The notes beneath the pieces are model-generated. The model saw only the letters and a program-made list of their open reading frames with translations. It ran no database searches and was not told the origin of the DNA. Shown piece by piece: positions 21,096 through 31,441 of a stretch of 64,000 nucleotides of DNA (within the stretch, counting starts at the first letter, position 1; the number at the start of each line of letters is the position of its first letter). The translations under genes and the position numbers were made by a program. This stretch comes from Blepharisma stoltei. Taxonomy: Eukaryota > Ciliophora > Heterotrichea > Heterotrichida > Blepharismidae. The stretch lies in the NCBI GenBank assembly GCA_914767885.1, contig CAJZBQ010000053.1, positions 1,924,866 to 1,988,865 on the forward strand. Direction: 5' to 3'.

Positions 21096-21617
21096 TTACT
21101 TTTTTGTAAATTGAAGAGATGCCCCATTAATGCAATATCGAATTCCTGTTGCAGTAGGTCCATCATCAAAAACATGACCCAAGTGGGCATCGCAGTTTTG
21201 ACATCTCACCTCTGTTCTTTGCATCCCATGAGTACTGTCATGAAGATTTTTAATTTGGTTAGCGTCCATCGGAGCATCAAAAGCAGGCCAGCCACATCCT
21301 GAGTTAAACTTTGATTGAGAGGAAAAAAGTTGTACCCCGCAAACGACACAATTGTAAATTCCAGATTCATGATGATCGGTGTATTCTGATGTGAATGGGT
21401 ATTCCGTGAAGCTTTCTTGAGTCACTTTATATTGCAGAGGAGTTAAACGCTTTCTTAGACTTTCTTTGTCTTCCATTGCTATAGGAGATTTATTGTCAGA
21501 TGAGAAGGACCTAAGGAAAATATGTCTTAATCTGCTTATCATAAAATTTATTAATTTTCTGGAATTTAATTGTTTTTTTGTTGGAGAAGAGTAATTAAAT
21601 ATTTTAATGCTGGGCAA
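21096..21617 (-). CDS. MSRB: Peptide-methionine (R)-S-oxide reductase
   Basis: Reduces methionine-R-sulfoxide in proteins. It shows two zinc CxxC pairs (CVVC and CQNC), the motif SGCGWPAFDAP, GHVFDDGP and the catalytic cysteine in RYCINGASLQF. The N-terminal ~40 residues before MEDKESLRKRL (ISRLRHIFLRSFSS) look like a mitochondrial presequence if the Met at 21542 is used; the furthest upstream ATG is 21617. Standard domain length and intact active site. Confidence 0.93.
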   Translation of the reverse strand: MPSIKIFNYSSPTKKQLNSRKLINFMISRLRHIFLRSFSSDNKSPIAMEDKESLRKRLTPLQYKVTQESFTEYPFTSEYTDHHESGIYNCVVCGVQLFSSQSKFNSGCGWPAFDAPMDANQIKNLHDSTHGMQRTEVRCQNCDAHLGHVFDDGPTATGIRYCINGASLQFTKK

Positions 21618-21710
21618 GACTGTCAGGCAAATATTAGCAATTCTTTAATTAATTTTAAAAATTCATTCACAATAATTCCATATAAATTAGGAGAAATTAT
21701 ATTAAATTCA

Positions 21711-23315
21711 TTAAGCATCTATTTTCTTGGATATAATTATCTTTTCGATAGCTTTTCTATTCAAGTCAAATTCATAAATAGACCTATCTTCATATATCAT
21801 TGATGAGTGTGCCCCAGTGCTTAAGACTAAAACAGGTGTTTGATTTTTTGGTAATTCGCATTTTTTCATAAATATCGATCAGTTGAACGGGTCTTCAACA
21901 TTGCTCTCAAAAACTCATCCTTGTGAAATTGCAATATAAGCTCTATCAATTATTGTAAAAATCACTTTTGAATTAAAGTAATTCTGCCACTTGTACTTAA
22001 ATCTCAAAATATTTGTGTGATTATCTAAAATAGGATCATAAATAAAAGCCTGTTCAATTGATCCTGTATACAAAATTTTATTTCTGAAAACTGTGCAATT
22101 TAAATCATAGCAACCAGAAGTTTGCAGCTTATTTGGAGCTAAAAATTTTCATCTTTGTGTCTGCAAATCATATTTTTCACAGTAGCTCTTCACCCTATGT
22201 CCTCTTCCAATTAAATAGATGCAACCGTCTAAATACGAAATTCCAGAGTCTTTGGAATGCATACCTTTGCGTACAATTTCAATATTTTTGGAATTATGCA
22301 TGATAAATGCTATTTTTGGGTATAACGTGTAGCTATGATTTCTAAAGGCAAACAAAACATTATTAGGAAGAATGCATAAGCTGAATTCCATGTGTTTTTG
22401 TATGCCCATTCGGTTTTTTATTTTCGTGATAGATTTGTATGAGTTCAAAAGTATATTTTTCGCTTGGTGATGGTCAATTTTTAAATCTTGTAAATTTATA
22501 TAATCAGCTGCACATACTTCTTAATGTGCAAAACATGTGGGAAATTTCACGACATATCAAAAAAAAAATTTTACATGTGAAGTCTTACATAAATGCAGGC
22601 TTCACATGCGGAATAATTTTTGACATGTGAGGAAATTTCCCACATGTCTCGGACATTAAGAAATATGTGCAACGGATAATATTATCATTTTTGGATGAAT
22701 TTAATAATGGGTGAAAGTTATAAGGGCTGAAATTATAGTTTTTTTCGTTTTCAAAACTTATACATTCTTTCTCTAAATTCAATAAATTGAGAGATTCTAA
22801 CTCCTCTCCTCTCCGTGAGCGAACAGAAAAATCTTGTTCGCTCATAGAGTGGGTTTAATTTTATTTTTAAAAAAATTGTTTTTTTCGAAATTTAAAAAAA
22901 ACCCTAATTCGCAAAAATTGAAAAGCAAATATTTATTTAATTTGTAAATTTTATGTTTTAAAACGCAATTTTGTTTAAAATTAAATAGATTAGCTCGAGA
23001 TTTTCATTATCCTAATTATCACTTATACATCAAATTTTTTCCATAAAAAATTTTCTATTAAAATAATTTTTGTTCGCTCACGGAGGGTGGGTTTTTGGGC
23101 AAAAAATTAGGGATTTTCTAATGGTTTTTATTCACTCACGGAGGGGGGAGTAAGTATTGCGATTTTAGATGATCTAAATGTGACAGATTATAATTTAGTG
23201 TATTTGCTATTTGCATAATGTCACTCTTAGCTTTGTTTATAAGTGTTGATTTTTGAGAGCAAATTCATTCAATTTTGGAATTTATTTCTTCAAAATTTTC
23301 GCGTTGAGTTTTCAT
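21711..23315 (-). CDS. Kelch-like repeat protein with N-terminal coiled coil, two IESs
   Basis: Three segments join at TA pointers: 23315-23151, 22797-22657 and 22514-21711. Junctions read …KSQYL/ESLNLL… and …CTYFL/CAADYINL…. The N-terminal ~60 residues are helical. The rest is a beta-propeller-like array with kelch character (SYLDGCIYLIGR, EKYDLQTQRWKFLAPNKLQTSGCYDLNCTV split across repeats, RSIYEFDLNRKAIEK). Several Trp are TGA. The 5' end is uncertain: coding-like sequence continues upstream of the first ATG to about 23385, so an upstream exon or N-terminal zinc module may be missing. Confidence 0.7.
22515..22656. mobile_element. Foldback IES (142 bp)
   Basis: TA-flanked (22515-22516, 22657-22658). 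Nearly the whole element is an imperfect palindrome: arms contain CTTAATGTGCAAAACATGTG on one side and CACATGTCTCGGACATTAAG on the other, with GGGAAATTT / AAATTTCCC further in. Removal restores the kelch-like frame. Confidence 0.85.
22798..23150 (+). mobile_element. MITE family A (IES), intragenic
   Basis: 353 bp between TAs at 22798-22799 and 23151-23152. Left hairpin CTCCGTGAGCGAACA plus complement (with changes), right direct arms at about 23072-23088 and 23130-23145. It interrupts the N-terminal coiled coil of the kelch-like gene, and excision is in frame. Confidence 0.88.
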
Positions 23316-23866
23316 AAAATTTTCTTCTTTATAATATGCTAATTCTTTTAAATTATAAAATTTCAGCTTAATTTATAATTTTTCAAACTACAATTTCCCA
23401 AGGTATAAATTAAATTAAATATAAAAATCATATTTCAATCCTATTTAAAATATTTATTATCACTCAATTTAAATCAAGAATTTTTGTTTACTTGAGTAAG
23501 TGATGGTTGGAAGATGTTTCATTCAAGTGGCATAATAAATGACTAAAGCAAATAGGCAAAACTTTTGAGCTACAAGTACATCAGCAATCAATCTTATTTG
23601 AGCACCCTAAATAAAAGCACCCCATTTATATATTACCAATAAAATATTAAACTAGGATTTTAATTAAATTTAGCTGGGCTTTATAAATAAATTACTTGGC
23701 AAACGCAATATTTTCAGACTTATATATTAACAATCATATCTGAAAATAAATAACTATTTTATAATTAAGCGCTTTAAATAAGCTTTCTGATAGTTAGAAA
23801 AGCTTAAATTTTATGGCATTTTATAACATTTCTATTAATTTTTATCGTCATATTTATATTATAATT
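23316..23866. other. Divergent AT-rich intergenic region
   Basis: Lies between divergently oriented genes. It may hold the missing 5' part of the kelch-like gene (minus) within its first ~80 bp; otherwise AT-rich without recognisable features. Confidence 0.4.
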
Positions 23867-25151
23867 ATGAGTCAATCTACAACGTTGGATTTTTTAAGAC
23901 CCAAATTAGCAATTTTAATTCAAATAAAGAAGCGACAATTGCAAAGAGCCTATCTCAAATGATATAACGAAGCCTTAAGAAAAGTTATGGCAGAGAAGCA
24001 CGGTAAATTAAAAGCATATACATTGAAATTGTTAAACAAACGAAGTCCAGTTAGACCCTCAAAAGTAGGATTAAAATCCGTTAAATTCCCTGAAGCTCTG
24101 GAAAGTGAAGAAATTGATGCACCAGCTCTAATCTATACAGATCGACTAAAAATATCCCCAACAGAAAAGCAATTACTAATAAATACTTTTGACATATCTA
24201 AAGAAAATAAGCATGACTCTGCCCTAAGTACGAAAGCGAGCACCCCTGATAATAAGCATTACATAAAGCGTAACAGCAGTGCTCCTTCAAAATCTCCTAA
24301 AAATTTATTTGACAAAATCCGTAACGATTTACAGCAAAAAGCTAGTAGACCTGATACGCCTACTGATCAAAAACCAATAGAAATTGGTGAAAGACTTTTT
24401 AGGCACGCTGAAATTATTAATAAAAAGAAAGAAATTTTAAGAAATAGCAACAAAATCAACTATCCTTTCTCACCAAAAATATCAGACAGCACAAATAAAT
24501 GATTAGATTATGCAGTTCGCCTAGCAGGGCCGGGGATTTCCACCCCTACACATTCATCCCTCCCAAGGAAGCTCGATAGACACCTTCTGTTGCCGCAAGC
24601 AGGAGATTCGCGTACCGATCTTGACTTTCATGGCTCCTGGAGTCTAAGGGCCAACCACCGGGCCGAAACTCCGTTTCTCTTAGGCAAATACCGTTTTCAG
24701 GGCCTGTAGGGTCATATCCTCAAGCGTCGCCGACCTTGCCCTTTACAATGGTTGCTCCAGAGGAAAAACTCTAAGCCCCAAGGATTACTCCCTGAGGCCT
24801 GAGGAAAGCCTAGCCCAACATACATAAAGGATTAACAACCCCTTTCCACCTAAATCTCCATCACTGTGCCGTTGCCTGCAGGCGTTGAAGAAATAGGGTC
24901 AAGAGGTCGGGGTGGTTCGTCTTCACCATTTTTATGCATATACAAATAAATGACTAATTAAGCGAGAATACAGAATTAATAAACCGAAAGAAGACCCAAT
25001 AGCAATTGTATCTTGTGCGGAGGCAATGAGTGATCGAGTGAGTCGGCTTGGATTTTTAAGGACAATGAATCCGAATTTTAATTTAATTGAACAGAATGAA
25101 GATTTAGTAGAAAATTATCCACCTTCAAGCTATGATGAGAGGTATATTTAA
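23867..25151 (+). CDS. Unknown basic, Ser-rich protein interrupted by SINE-like insert
   Basis: Starts MSQSTTLDFLRPKLAILIQI, with an IQ-like or basic helix KKRQLQRAYLKWYNEALRK (Trp by TGA). A Ser/Pro/Lys-rich disordered middle follows (SSAPSKSPKNLF). At STNK the frame enters a GC-rich insert. Deleting 24506-24941 with one copy of the 15-bp duplication gives STNKWLIKREYRINKPKED and runs to TAA at 25149-25151. About 280 residues. No family recognised. Confidence 0.7.
24506..24941 (-). mobile_element. SINE-like insert with 15-bp target-site duplication
   Basis: Flanked by ACAAATAAATGATTA (24491-24505) and ACAAATAAATGACTA (24942-24956). The interior is strikingly GC-rich against about 70% AT surroundings. 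On the minus strand it begins near AAAAATGGTG, like other minus-oriented elements here that begin AAAATGG. Removal restores the host frame. Confidence 0.75.
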
Positions 25152-25303
25152 CACAGAACCAATGTAAACGTAATTAATATGAATTTTAGTTATAAAAGCA
25201 CTAACTGATGTATTTAATCAGCTTATAATTCAATTCTGAAAATTTAAATGAAAATAATAAAATATTCGAAGAAATAAAGAGTTAATTTAATCTATTGAGA
25301 AAA

Positions 25304-25470
25304 TGCTCGTTATTTCTCGACGGAAAAGAGGGTTTTCTTGCAATTTTTAAAGCCATTCAACCGAAGGCAATGGCAGTGTTCGTGGGTCGGGCGGTGATAA
25401 AGTTGTGTATTTATGCGTCCTTTTTGGGTATATATGCTTTCGTGAATCTCTGCTTTTGAAGTTTTGACTG
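25304..25470. ncRNA. GC-rich island, possible structured RNA
   Basis: A stretch of balanced composition in AT-rich spacer with no open frame. It includes GCCATT-N11-AATGGC, which on the minus strand forms a stem capped by CTTCGG. No known RNA family recognised; it could equally be an old SINE piece. Low confidence. Confidence 0.2.
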
Positions 25471-25822
25471 TAATGACTCTGATCTTGGGTTCTCATTCTT
25501 TGCATCATCTCAATTTTGAATTATAAGAATATGCCAATATGTCATTTTTTTATTCAACTTTATAACTTTTACAAAAAATAATTCAATAAGATTGCATTTT
25601 GAAATGTTGAATGTATTAATCCATTTAAATAAATATTGTTAAAATAAAATCAAAGGTTGCCTTTATCACTAATTTGAAATTTAATAGAAAATTGAATTTA
25701 ATATAATTAACAAACTAAAACTGGTTTTATAATGATCAATAATTTCTAGAGATGATAATCATAATTTTACAACACAATTGAGCCTTTATGTAAACCAAGG
25801 CCCCGAATTCTTTAATAAAATT

Positions 25823-26017
25823 TAACTAAACCTAATCCTTGATAAAACGATTTCATTGAAAATTGGAAATTAAAACTTATCATATATCAAAATTTTTCAT
25901 ATAGTCAAGAATGGAACGTATTCCCCTATGTGACCTTTAACCTAATATTTATTTGCAAATATATTATTACTCTATGTCTAGTTGCTAGCCCATAAAAGCA
26001 TTTTACATTGAAAAATT

Positions 26018-26050
<33 letters not shown>

Positions 26051-26142
26051 TAATGAAAAAAACTATCTGCATTTTTTTACAAATTTTTTTCATCATCATT
26101 ATTGAACAATGGTGAGTCGTTCGATCAAGAATGTAGGGGTTT
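25823..26142 (-). mobile_element. MITE family B, degenerate, intergenic
   Basis: Left arm CCTAATCCTTGATAAAACGAT and right arm GTCGTTCGATCAAGAATG match family B with changes. TA-flanked at about 25823 and 26143. Contains (AAT) microsatellite at about 26020-26050. The hairpin partner at the right end is largely eroded. Confidence 0.65.
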
Positions 26143-26156
26143 TAAATAATCAAAAT

Positions 26157-26441
26157 TTAAGATGAATCAACGAGACTTAAAGTTATAATTTGATTTAAAT
26201 ATGAAAAACAATCTTTTGAGCATTTTCTTATAATAGCACTGATTATTTTATAGTTGTCTAAAATCAAGTCATTAAATTTTTTATTCTGTGATAAATCAAA
26301 ATAATTAAGGAAATAGATTTTATTTTTACTATCAATTAATTTAGCAAATCTCATGAATGCATTTAGATTCATTACCAATTTAGCCAAAAGTATAAATTGC
26401 TGCTTTTTAAACTTATAATCTAAGTATAAATTAAAGCTCAA
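26157..26441 (-). CDS. Small hypothetical ORF
   Basis: 94 residues (MSFNLYLDYKFKKQQFILL…). Lys/Ile/Asn-rich, as expected from AT-rich DNA, with no recognisable domain. It starts 23 bp from the divergent ORF at 26465. Its coding status is uncertain. Confidence 0.35.
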   Translation of the reverse strand: MSFNLYLDYKFKKQQFILLAKLVMNLNAFMRFAKLIDSKNKIYFLNYFDLSQNKKFNDLILDNYKIISAIIRKCSKDCFSYLNQIITLSLVDSS

Positions 26442-26464
26442 AATTAAAAGAGGAAAATATTAGG

Positions 26465-26854
26465 ATGGTAACAATTCACCCTCTTCACACTGCTTTCAAA
26501 AGCACATTAGCGAATATAATGAAAGCTTCAAGATGCTCAATTAACGTCTTAAACTTTCAAGAAAATCTTCAAATAATCACAGATTTGGACTCTGTATGTA
26601 TGGATCCTCATCTGATAGCCTTCAGTTCAAGCTCAATATTAAACATAGGAGGCTCATGCAATTTATATTCACTTAATGATAATTCAAAGCATCATTTAAG
26701 TGTCCTTACAAAGTCAAATCTTGAACCTTTTATATCATCAACGATAACTGGGCAAGTGATATTCAAGCATGATTTAGCGTATTCATTTCTTTATTTGATT
26801 CAAGTCAGTGATGTTAATTTGGGAAAAGAAGGAAAACCTCTTCTTTTAAAGTAA
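26465..26854 (+). CDS. Hypothetical protein (129 aa)
   Basis: Balanced composition and alternating hydrophobic pattern (MVTIHPLHTAFKSTLANIM, LIAFSSSSILNIGGSCNLYSL, GQVIFKHDLAYSFLYLIQ) suggest a real alpha/beta protein. No family recognised, no TGA codons. Divergent from the small ORF at 26157-26441 with 23 bp between starts. Confidence 0.55.
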   Translation: MVTIHPLHTAFKSTLANIMKASRCSINVLNFQENLQIITDLDSVCMDPHLIAFSSSSILNIGGSCNLYSLNDNSKHHLSVLTKSNLEPFISSTITGQVIFKHDLAYSFLYLIQVSDVNLGKEGKPLLLK

Positions 26855-27122
26855 ATTCTAATATAACTTTAAACTGAAAAGCTTGATTTTATTTTGTTAT
26901 AATTAAAATAATTCCAATACTCAAATTTGTATTTTCATACGAAGCCATGTCAAATGGAGAATTTTAATAAAAATCCATTTCTCATTATACTATCCATCAC
27001 CCTAATTGCGGCCATAAATTTAAATCATCTGAAAGAATTTTAAAATCAGAAAATTAATTACCTCAGAAGTCCTTTATAAATGAAATGAATAATTAATTTC
27101 ATGAATTTCTAAGAAAAAGGCC

Positions 27123-27395
27123 TAACTCCCCCGCCCTCCGTGAGTGATAAAAAATCCTAACTCGCAAAAATTTGAAAACAAATATTAATTTTATTTATTT
27201 CTAAAAAGCAATTTGTTTAAAATTAAACACAGAATTAGCTCTAGATTTCATTATACTAGTAATCACTTATATATCAAAATCTTTTTCAATAAAAATTTTT
27301 CTATTAAAAAAAATTTTTGTTCACTCACGGAGGGTGGGTTTTTGGGCAAAAAATAGCGATTTTTCTAATGGTTTTGTTCACTCACAGAGGGGGAG
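27123..27395 (+). mobile_element. MITE family A, intergenic, left hairpin arm deleted
   Basis: 273 bp, TA-flanked (27123-27124, 27396-27397). The left end keeps ACTCCCCCGCCCTCCGTGAGTGA but lacks the complementary arm. Both right arms and the GGGCAAAAAATAG spacer are intact. The rest of 26855-27558 is AT-rich spacer. Confidence 0.85.
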
Positions 27396-27558
27396 TAAGC
27401 TTTTAGGCGTATAAAAGCAATGAAGAAAAGCCAACAATTAAAATAAATACTTTAGTTTTTAAAAGATAATTATCCGTTTATATCGAAATTTAAGCTTTTT
27501 CTAATTTAAACTTTCTAAAAATGGATGGTCGCTCTAAATTAGGAGAATAATAATAGAG

Positions 27559-28533
27559 ATGTCAAGCAAAAAATCCCATTCCCAGCTCAATGTAAAATTT
27601 CTTTCACTGAATCTGTTTCTTAGGCCACCTTTTATCCACACAAATGAAAGTGACTATAAAGATGCACGACTTCAGTATTTCATTCAAAATATAATTCAAG
27701 AATACGACATTATATGTCTTCAAGAAACATACTCTGCATACACTTTAAGACAAAACCGCTTAATAGAGGAAGCAGAAACAAAACAATTTTTATACTCAGC
27801 TGTAAGTCCAAAGCCTAAATTTTGGTCAACCCAATTTGTTGACTGTGGCTTAGTAATTCTAAGCAAGTATCGCATCGTTGAAGTCGAGTTTTTACCTTTT
27901 ACATATTCCCTTCTTCCAGACAAACTTTCATACAAAGGCTCTTTATATGCCAAAATTTTAATTAATGGAAAATATATCCATGTTTTCACTTCACATTTGC
28001 AATCAAAGCACCCCACTGAAGACAGTGCTCAATATTTAGCCTATAGGCTTGTAAGAAGATCACAATTGATAGAATTAAGAAATTATATTGACACTAAAAT
28101 TGGAAACACTAATGAAGCAGCAATTATTGCTGGAGATTTAAATATAGATGGTAGAGAAGAACTAAAACCTCCAGCATTTCCTGTGATTTTTATTTAGGAC
28201 ATTGAGTGCAAAGATGATTATGAGAATTTCATAAATATTTTATCAAAACATGGAAAAGCAGCCTTAGTTGATATCTTAAGAAAAAAATACGGGCACTCTC
28301 CGGCAACATTTGGAAGAGGAGATGAGAATGGAAACCCACTTGAAAAAGTACTGACTGCGCCTGATCAAACACTATGGGACGAATCATTGGACTATATTCT
28401 AATGATTAATGAAAACACCAGCGGCGTCACTATAAATTGGAGCGATACCCATGTAGAGCCTTTTTATATATCGGGGCAACCTTTTACTCAAATAAGTGAC
28501 CATGCTGGAGTTCAAACATCTTTTAGATGCTAA
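27559..28533 (+). CDS. Neutral sphingomyelinase-like phosphodiesterase (EEP superfamily)
   Basis: Endonuclease/exonuclease/phosphatase fold with its signature residues: SLNLFLRPPF at the start, the metal ligand in ICLQETYS, VFTSHLQSKHP, AGDLNIDG and the terminal SDHAGV. The combination with an LRPP-type N-terminus fits neutral sphingomyelinases, which cleave sphingomyelin to ceramide. A 15-nt intron GTGATTTTTATTTAG (28183-28197) splits the gene; without splicing it would stop at 28197. After splicing it gives 319 residues to TAA 28531-28533. No transmembrane tail is visible. Confidence 0.85.
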
Positions 28534-28646
28534 AAAATGTTTATATAGAAAATAGTTACAAATTTAGATCTATTATAATAAATATAATTAAAATTAAGAG
28601 TATTGTACTTTACCCTTCAAATGAAGTTATTTATATAATTTAATTA

Positions 28647-30170
28647 TTATTGCAGCTGACAGCTTGTACCAATTTGCTCTGCATATCCATCGGATATTAA
28701 AGATTTAATTTCAAAAACTTCTCTTCTTGCTTGATTAATAAAAATATTTTGTGAATTTACAGATAAAATGCTTTGTGAGCTTGTGCTTAATAATAAATTT
28801 ATTGATAATTTGTCATTTGATATTATTGCTTTGATTATTTTTTTAATTTCAGTAATTTCATCAGTTAAAATTTTTATTTCAGTTTCTATTTGCTTTACTC
28901 AGTGAGCATAATTATCTGTAGATTGTTGTGCACTACGAGGAGTCATATCGAGAATTAAACTCTCATCGTGAGAAACCAAAAACTGATCAATTTTATCTAT
29001 ATCAATATTCTTCGAAATTTCTTCAATCTTTTCAGTTATAGCAGTTTGGTCAAAAGATTTATTTAAAGGAGGCTTTGAAATCGAATTTTCTCGTGGCCTT
29101 GCTTTAGGTTTTAGCTTTGATTTTTCTTCTTCTATTTCTTTTTGTTTTATTTTATGCTTCTCTTCTTCAATTGCTTTAATTTTCATCCTTTCTTCTTCCA
29201 TTTCTTTTACTTGCTTATTAAGATTTTCTATAATCTCGTCTTTCTCTTTTACGACTTTTTCGAATTCTGAAATATTTTCTTTAAAGAGTGCTCTAAATTG
29301 CAATTCTCTTTCTTTAACCATAATCCCTAATTTCTCAATAATGGAATCCTTCTTGTTCTTACTTACTTACTTAGGTATTTAAGGTGTTTTGATTTCTTCA
29401 GCAGGATGATTTAGGCACGCTTAAGCCCATCCTTTTAACTCCCACCGGTGACGTCACCAAGCAATCTTGGACCGGTTAGCCCGACCAAGCCATTCTATAA
29501 AGTGCCATCCCCAACGGGCCAGAAATCCCGCACCGGCAGCGTTGCCTCGCCCGAACTCGACTCCTGCGCGTGTTTCCGCCTAAGGGTCACCCTCCTCGGG
29601 TGTGTCAAGCAGCAAACCCAGGTGGAGCTTAATATCTTGGACCAAAGAAATACCCTATGCGGTATTCCATATTGGTGTTGCTGATAAAAGGCCACGTGGA
29701 AAACTGAACCCCATAATAATAAAAGCGAGGGAAGGAATAGTTCTCGGAGAGAACTAATTCCGCACTGAGCCATTTTATTATTATGAATCCTTCTTGTTCA
29801 CATCTTCTTTTAGCTGATTTATAGTTGTTATGTATTCATTTAATTTGGTTTCATATTCTTTATATTGATGCTTGAATTTTTCTTTTTCGACTTCCAGTTT
29901 TAGAGCATCATTTTTATAGCTGAGGTATCCTAATGTTTGAGAAGTTATAGGCAGTTTAGGAGATTGCCTTTTAGGTGACAGTATTTCTTTAGGACTCATC
30001 ACATTAGGCGTTGGGATATTTGTATCTAAGCTGCTAAAATTTCTGAAAAAAGATTTCGGACTTTCAATGCTCTTTTTTTCTGAGATTGGCTCATACCCAA
30101 CTAAATGCGAGGTGGAAGCAATAGCTGATTTATGATAGTCAACTCTTCTTTTGAACCTATATGATTCCAT
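28647..30170 (-). CDS. Coiled-coil protein interrupted by SINE-like insert
   Basis: Starts MESYRFKRRVDYHKSAIAST. The N-terminal ~90 residues are Ser/Pro-rich with SPK motifs. A long coiled coil follows (LKLEVEKEKFKHQYKEYETKL). At KEDVNKKD the frame meets the insert (29359-29784). Removal with one 15-bp duplication gives NKKDSIIEKLGIMVKEREL and continues as coiled coil, with a TGA Trp in NYAHWVKQ, to TAA 28647-28649. About 360 residues. A centrosomal or ciliary coiled-coil role is only a guess. It shares a 22-bp divergent promoter region with the TyrRS gene. Confidence 0.8.
29359..29784 (-). mobile_element. SINE-like insert with perfect 15-bp target-site duplication
   Basis: Flanked by GAATCCTTCTTGTTC at 29344-29358 and 29785-29799, identical. 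On the minus strand it begins AATAAAATGGC, contains GACCCTTAGGCGGAAACACG and ends in (TAAG)n. It is clearly the same family as the insert at 55789-56206. The duplication has no TA, so removal cannot use a TA pointer within it. Confidence 0.85.
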
Positions 30171-30192
30171 AAATAATTATTTTCTTATAATA

Positions 30193-31421
30193 ATGGCAAG
30201 AATTGACCCAAAGCATGGTGGACTTGTATGGGATTCTGATCTCGTCGAACGCAATATAAATCTCGAATTTAATCCAGTTGTTAGCACACTTCCACTTGAA
30301 GAAAAAGTTCGTAGGTCGCTCTCTGTAGGAGTTGAATGCATTTTCCCAGAAGAGCTGGAAGAACTGTTCAGAAGTAAAACACATCCGGTGTGCTATGATG
30401 GGTTTGAGCCTTCAGGACGTATGCATATAGCTCAAGGGCTTCTTAAAGCTATCAACGTCAATAAGCTGACAAGCTCAGGCTGCATTTTCATTTTCTGGGT
30501 CGCTGATTGGTTTGCAATGCTCAACAACAAAATGGGTGGAGACCTTACCCTATTAAATTATAGAAAACTCCAAATAAGTTATTTCATATACTATTCTATT
30601 TTTAAGCAAAATAGTTTTCTCAATGAATTTACAAAATCCGCCTTGTAGGCAAATACATGATCGAAACTTGGCGAGCAGCAGGCATGGACATGCGAAATGT
30701 CAAATTCCTCTGGTGTTCAGAAGAAATCAATAAAAAACCTAATGAATATTGGGAAAGGGTCATGGATATCGCTATGCGTAACAACATCACAAGACTTAAA
30801 AGATGCGGCCAAATCATGGGAAGAGAAGAAAGTGGCAAAATGCCTGCTGCCCAAATTTTGTACCCAATCATGCAATGCTCAGACATTTTCTTCTTAAAAG
30901 CTGACATTTGCCAGCTCGGTCTTGACCAAAGAAAAGTCAACGTATTAGCAAGAGAATATTGCGACCAAATCAAGCAGGCCAAAAAGCCAGTCATTCTTTC
31001 ACACCCAATGCTTATGGGTCTGAAAAAAGACCAAGAAAAGATGAGCAAAAGTGACCCAGGCTCAGCTATTTTTATGCAAGATTCTCAAGAAGACGTAGTT
31101 ACCAAAATAAATAAGGCATACTGTGAGCCAGGCGACATTGAGAAAAATCCAGTACTGAACTATACCAAGCATATCATATTTGGCTCACGGGGAGAATTAC
31201 TTATCAAAAGAGCTCCAGAGAATGGTGGAGATACCCTTTACAACTCATATGAAGCTTTAGAAGCTGACTTCGCTGCAGGGAGAATTCACCCAGGTGACTT
31301 AAAGCCAGCAGTTTCAGGTGCCATTAACAGTCTATTAGACCCTATTAGAAGACATTTCCAGACAGACCCATATGCTAGATCTCTCTACGAGCAAGTAGCT
31401 GCTTTACAAGTTACTAGATAA
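30193..31421 (+). CDS. YARS: Tyrosyl-tRNA synthetase (cytosolic, eukaryotic/archaeal type)
   Basis: Class I synthetase. It shows the HIGH-equivalent region in YDGFEPSGRMHIAQG, WVADWFAMLNNKMGGDL, KFLWCSEEI, the KMSKS loop in QEKMSKSDPGSAIF and the INKAYCEPGD region typical of plant and protist TyrRS. A short IES follows MGGDL. TA-to-TA removal of 30559-30629 is in frame but leaves five extra residues (TLLNY) before KIRLVGKYMIETW. Removing from the TA at 30546 would give the expected spacing but needs one extra A in a nearby A-run. About 385 residues. Confidence 0.92.
30559..30629. other. Short IES in TyrRS gene (71 bp; left end uncertain)
   Basis: TA at 30559-30560 and 30630-30631 in matching phase. 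The alternative left end at 30546-30547 (CTTAC repeated as TTTAC on the right) yields a better protein alignment but shifts frame by one base, so either a homopolymer error or a five-residue insertion is present. Confidence 0.7.
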
Positions 31422-31441
31422 TTAACTCATCAAATATTAAA

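Larger units (their letters stand above)
25152..26156. other. Intergenic region with GC-rich island and degenerate MITE
   Basis: No gene recognised. It holds a GC-rich stretch at about 25304-25470 and a family-B MITE relic at 25823-26142; the rest is AT-rich. Confidence 0.5.

Noticed and set aside
24510-24940. GC-rich block as rRNA or tRNA gene
   Set aside because: No tRNA cloverleaf or recognisable rRNA motif, and it is bounded by a target-site duplication inside a gene.
29495-29773. ORFs on both strands in a GC-rich segment
   Set aside because: They lie in the SINE-like insert with perfect 15-bp duplications; composition alone keeps frames open.
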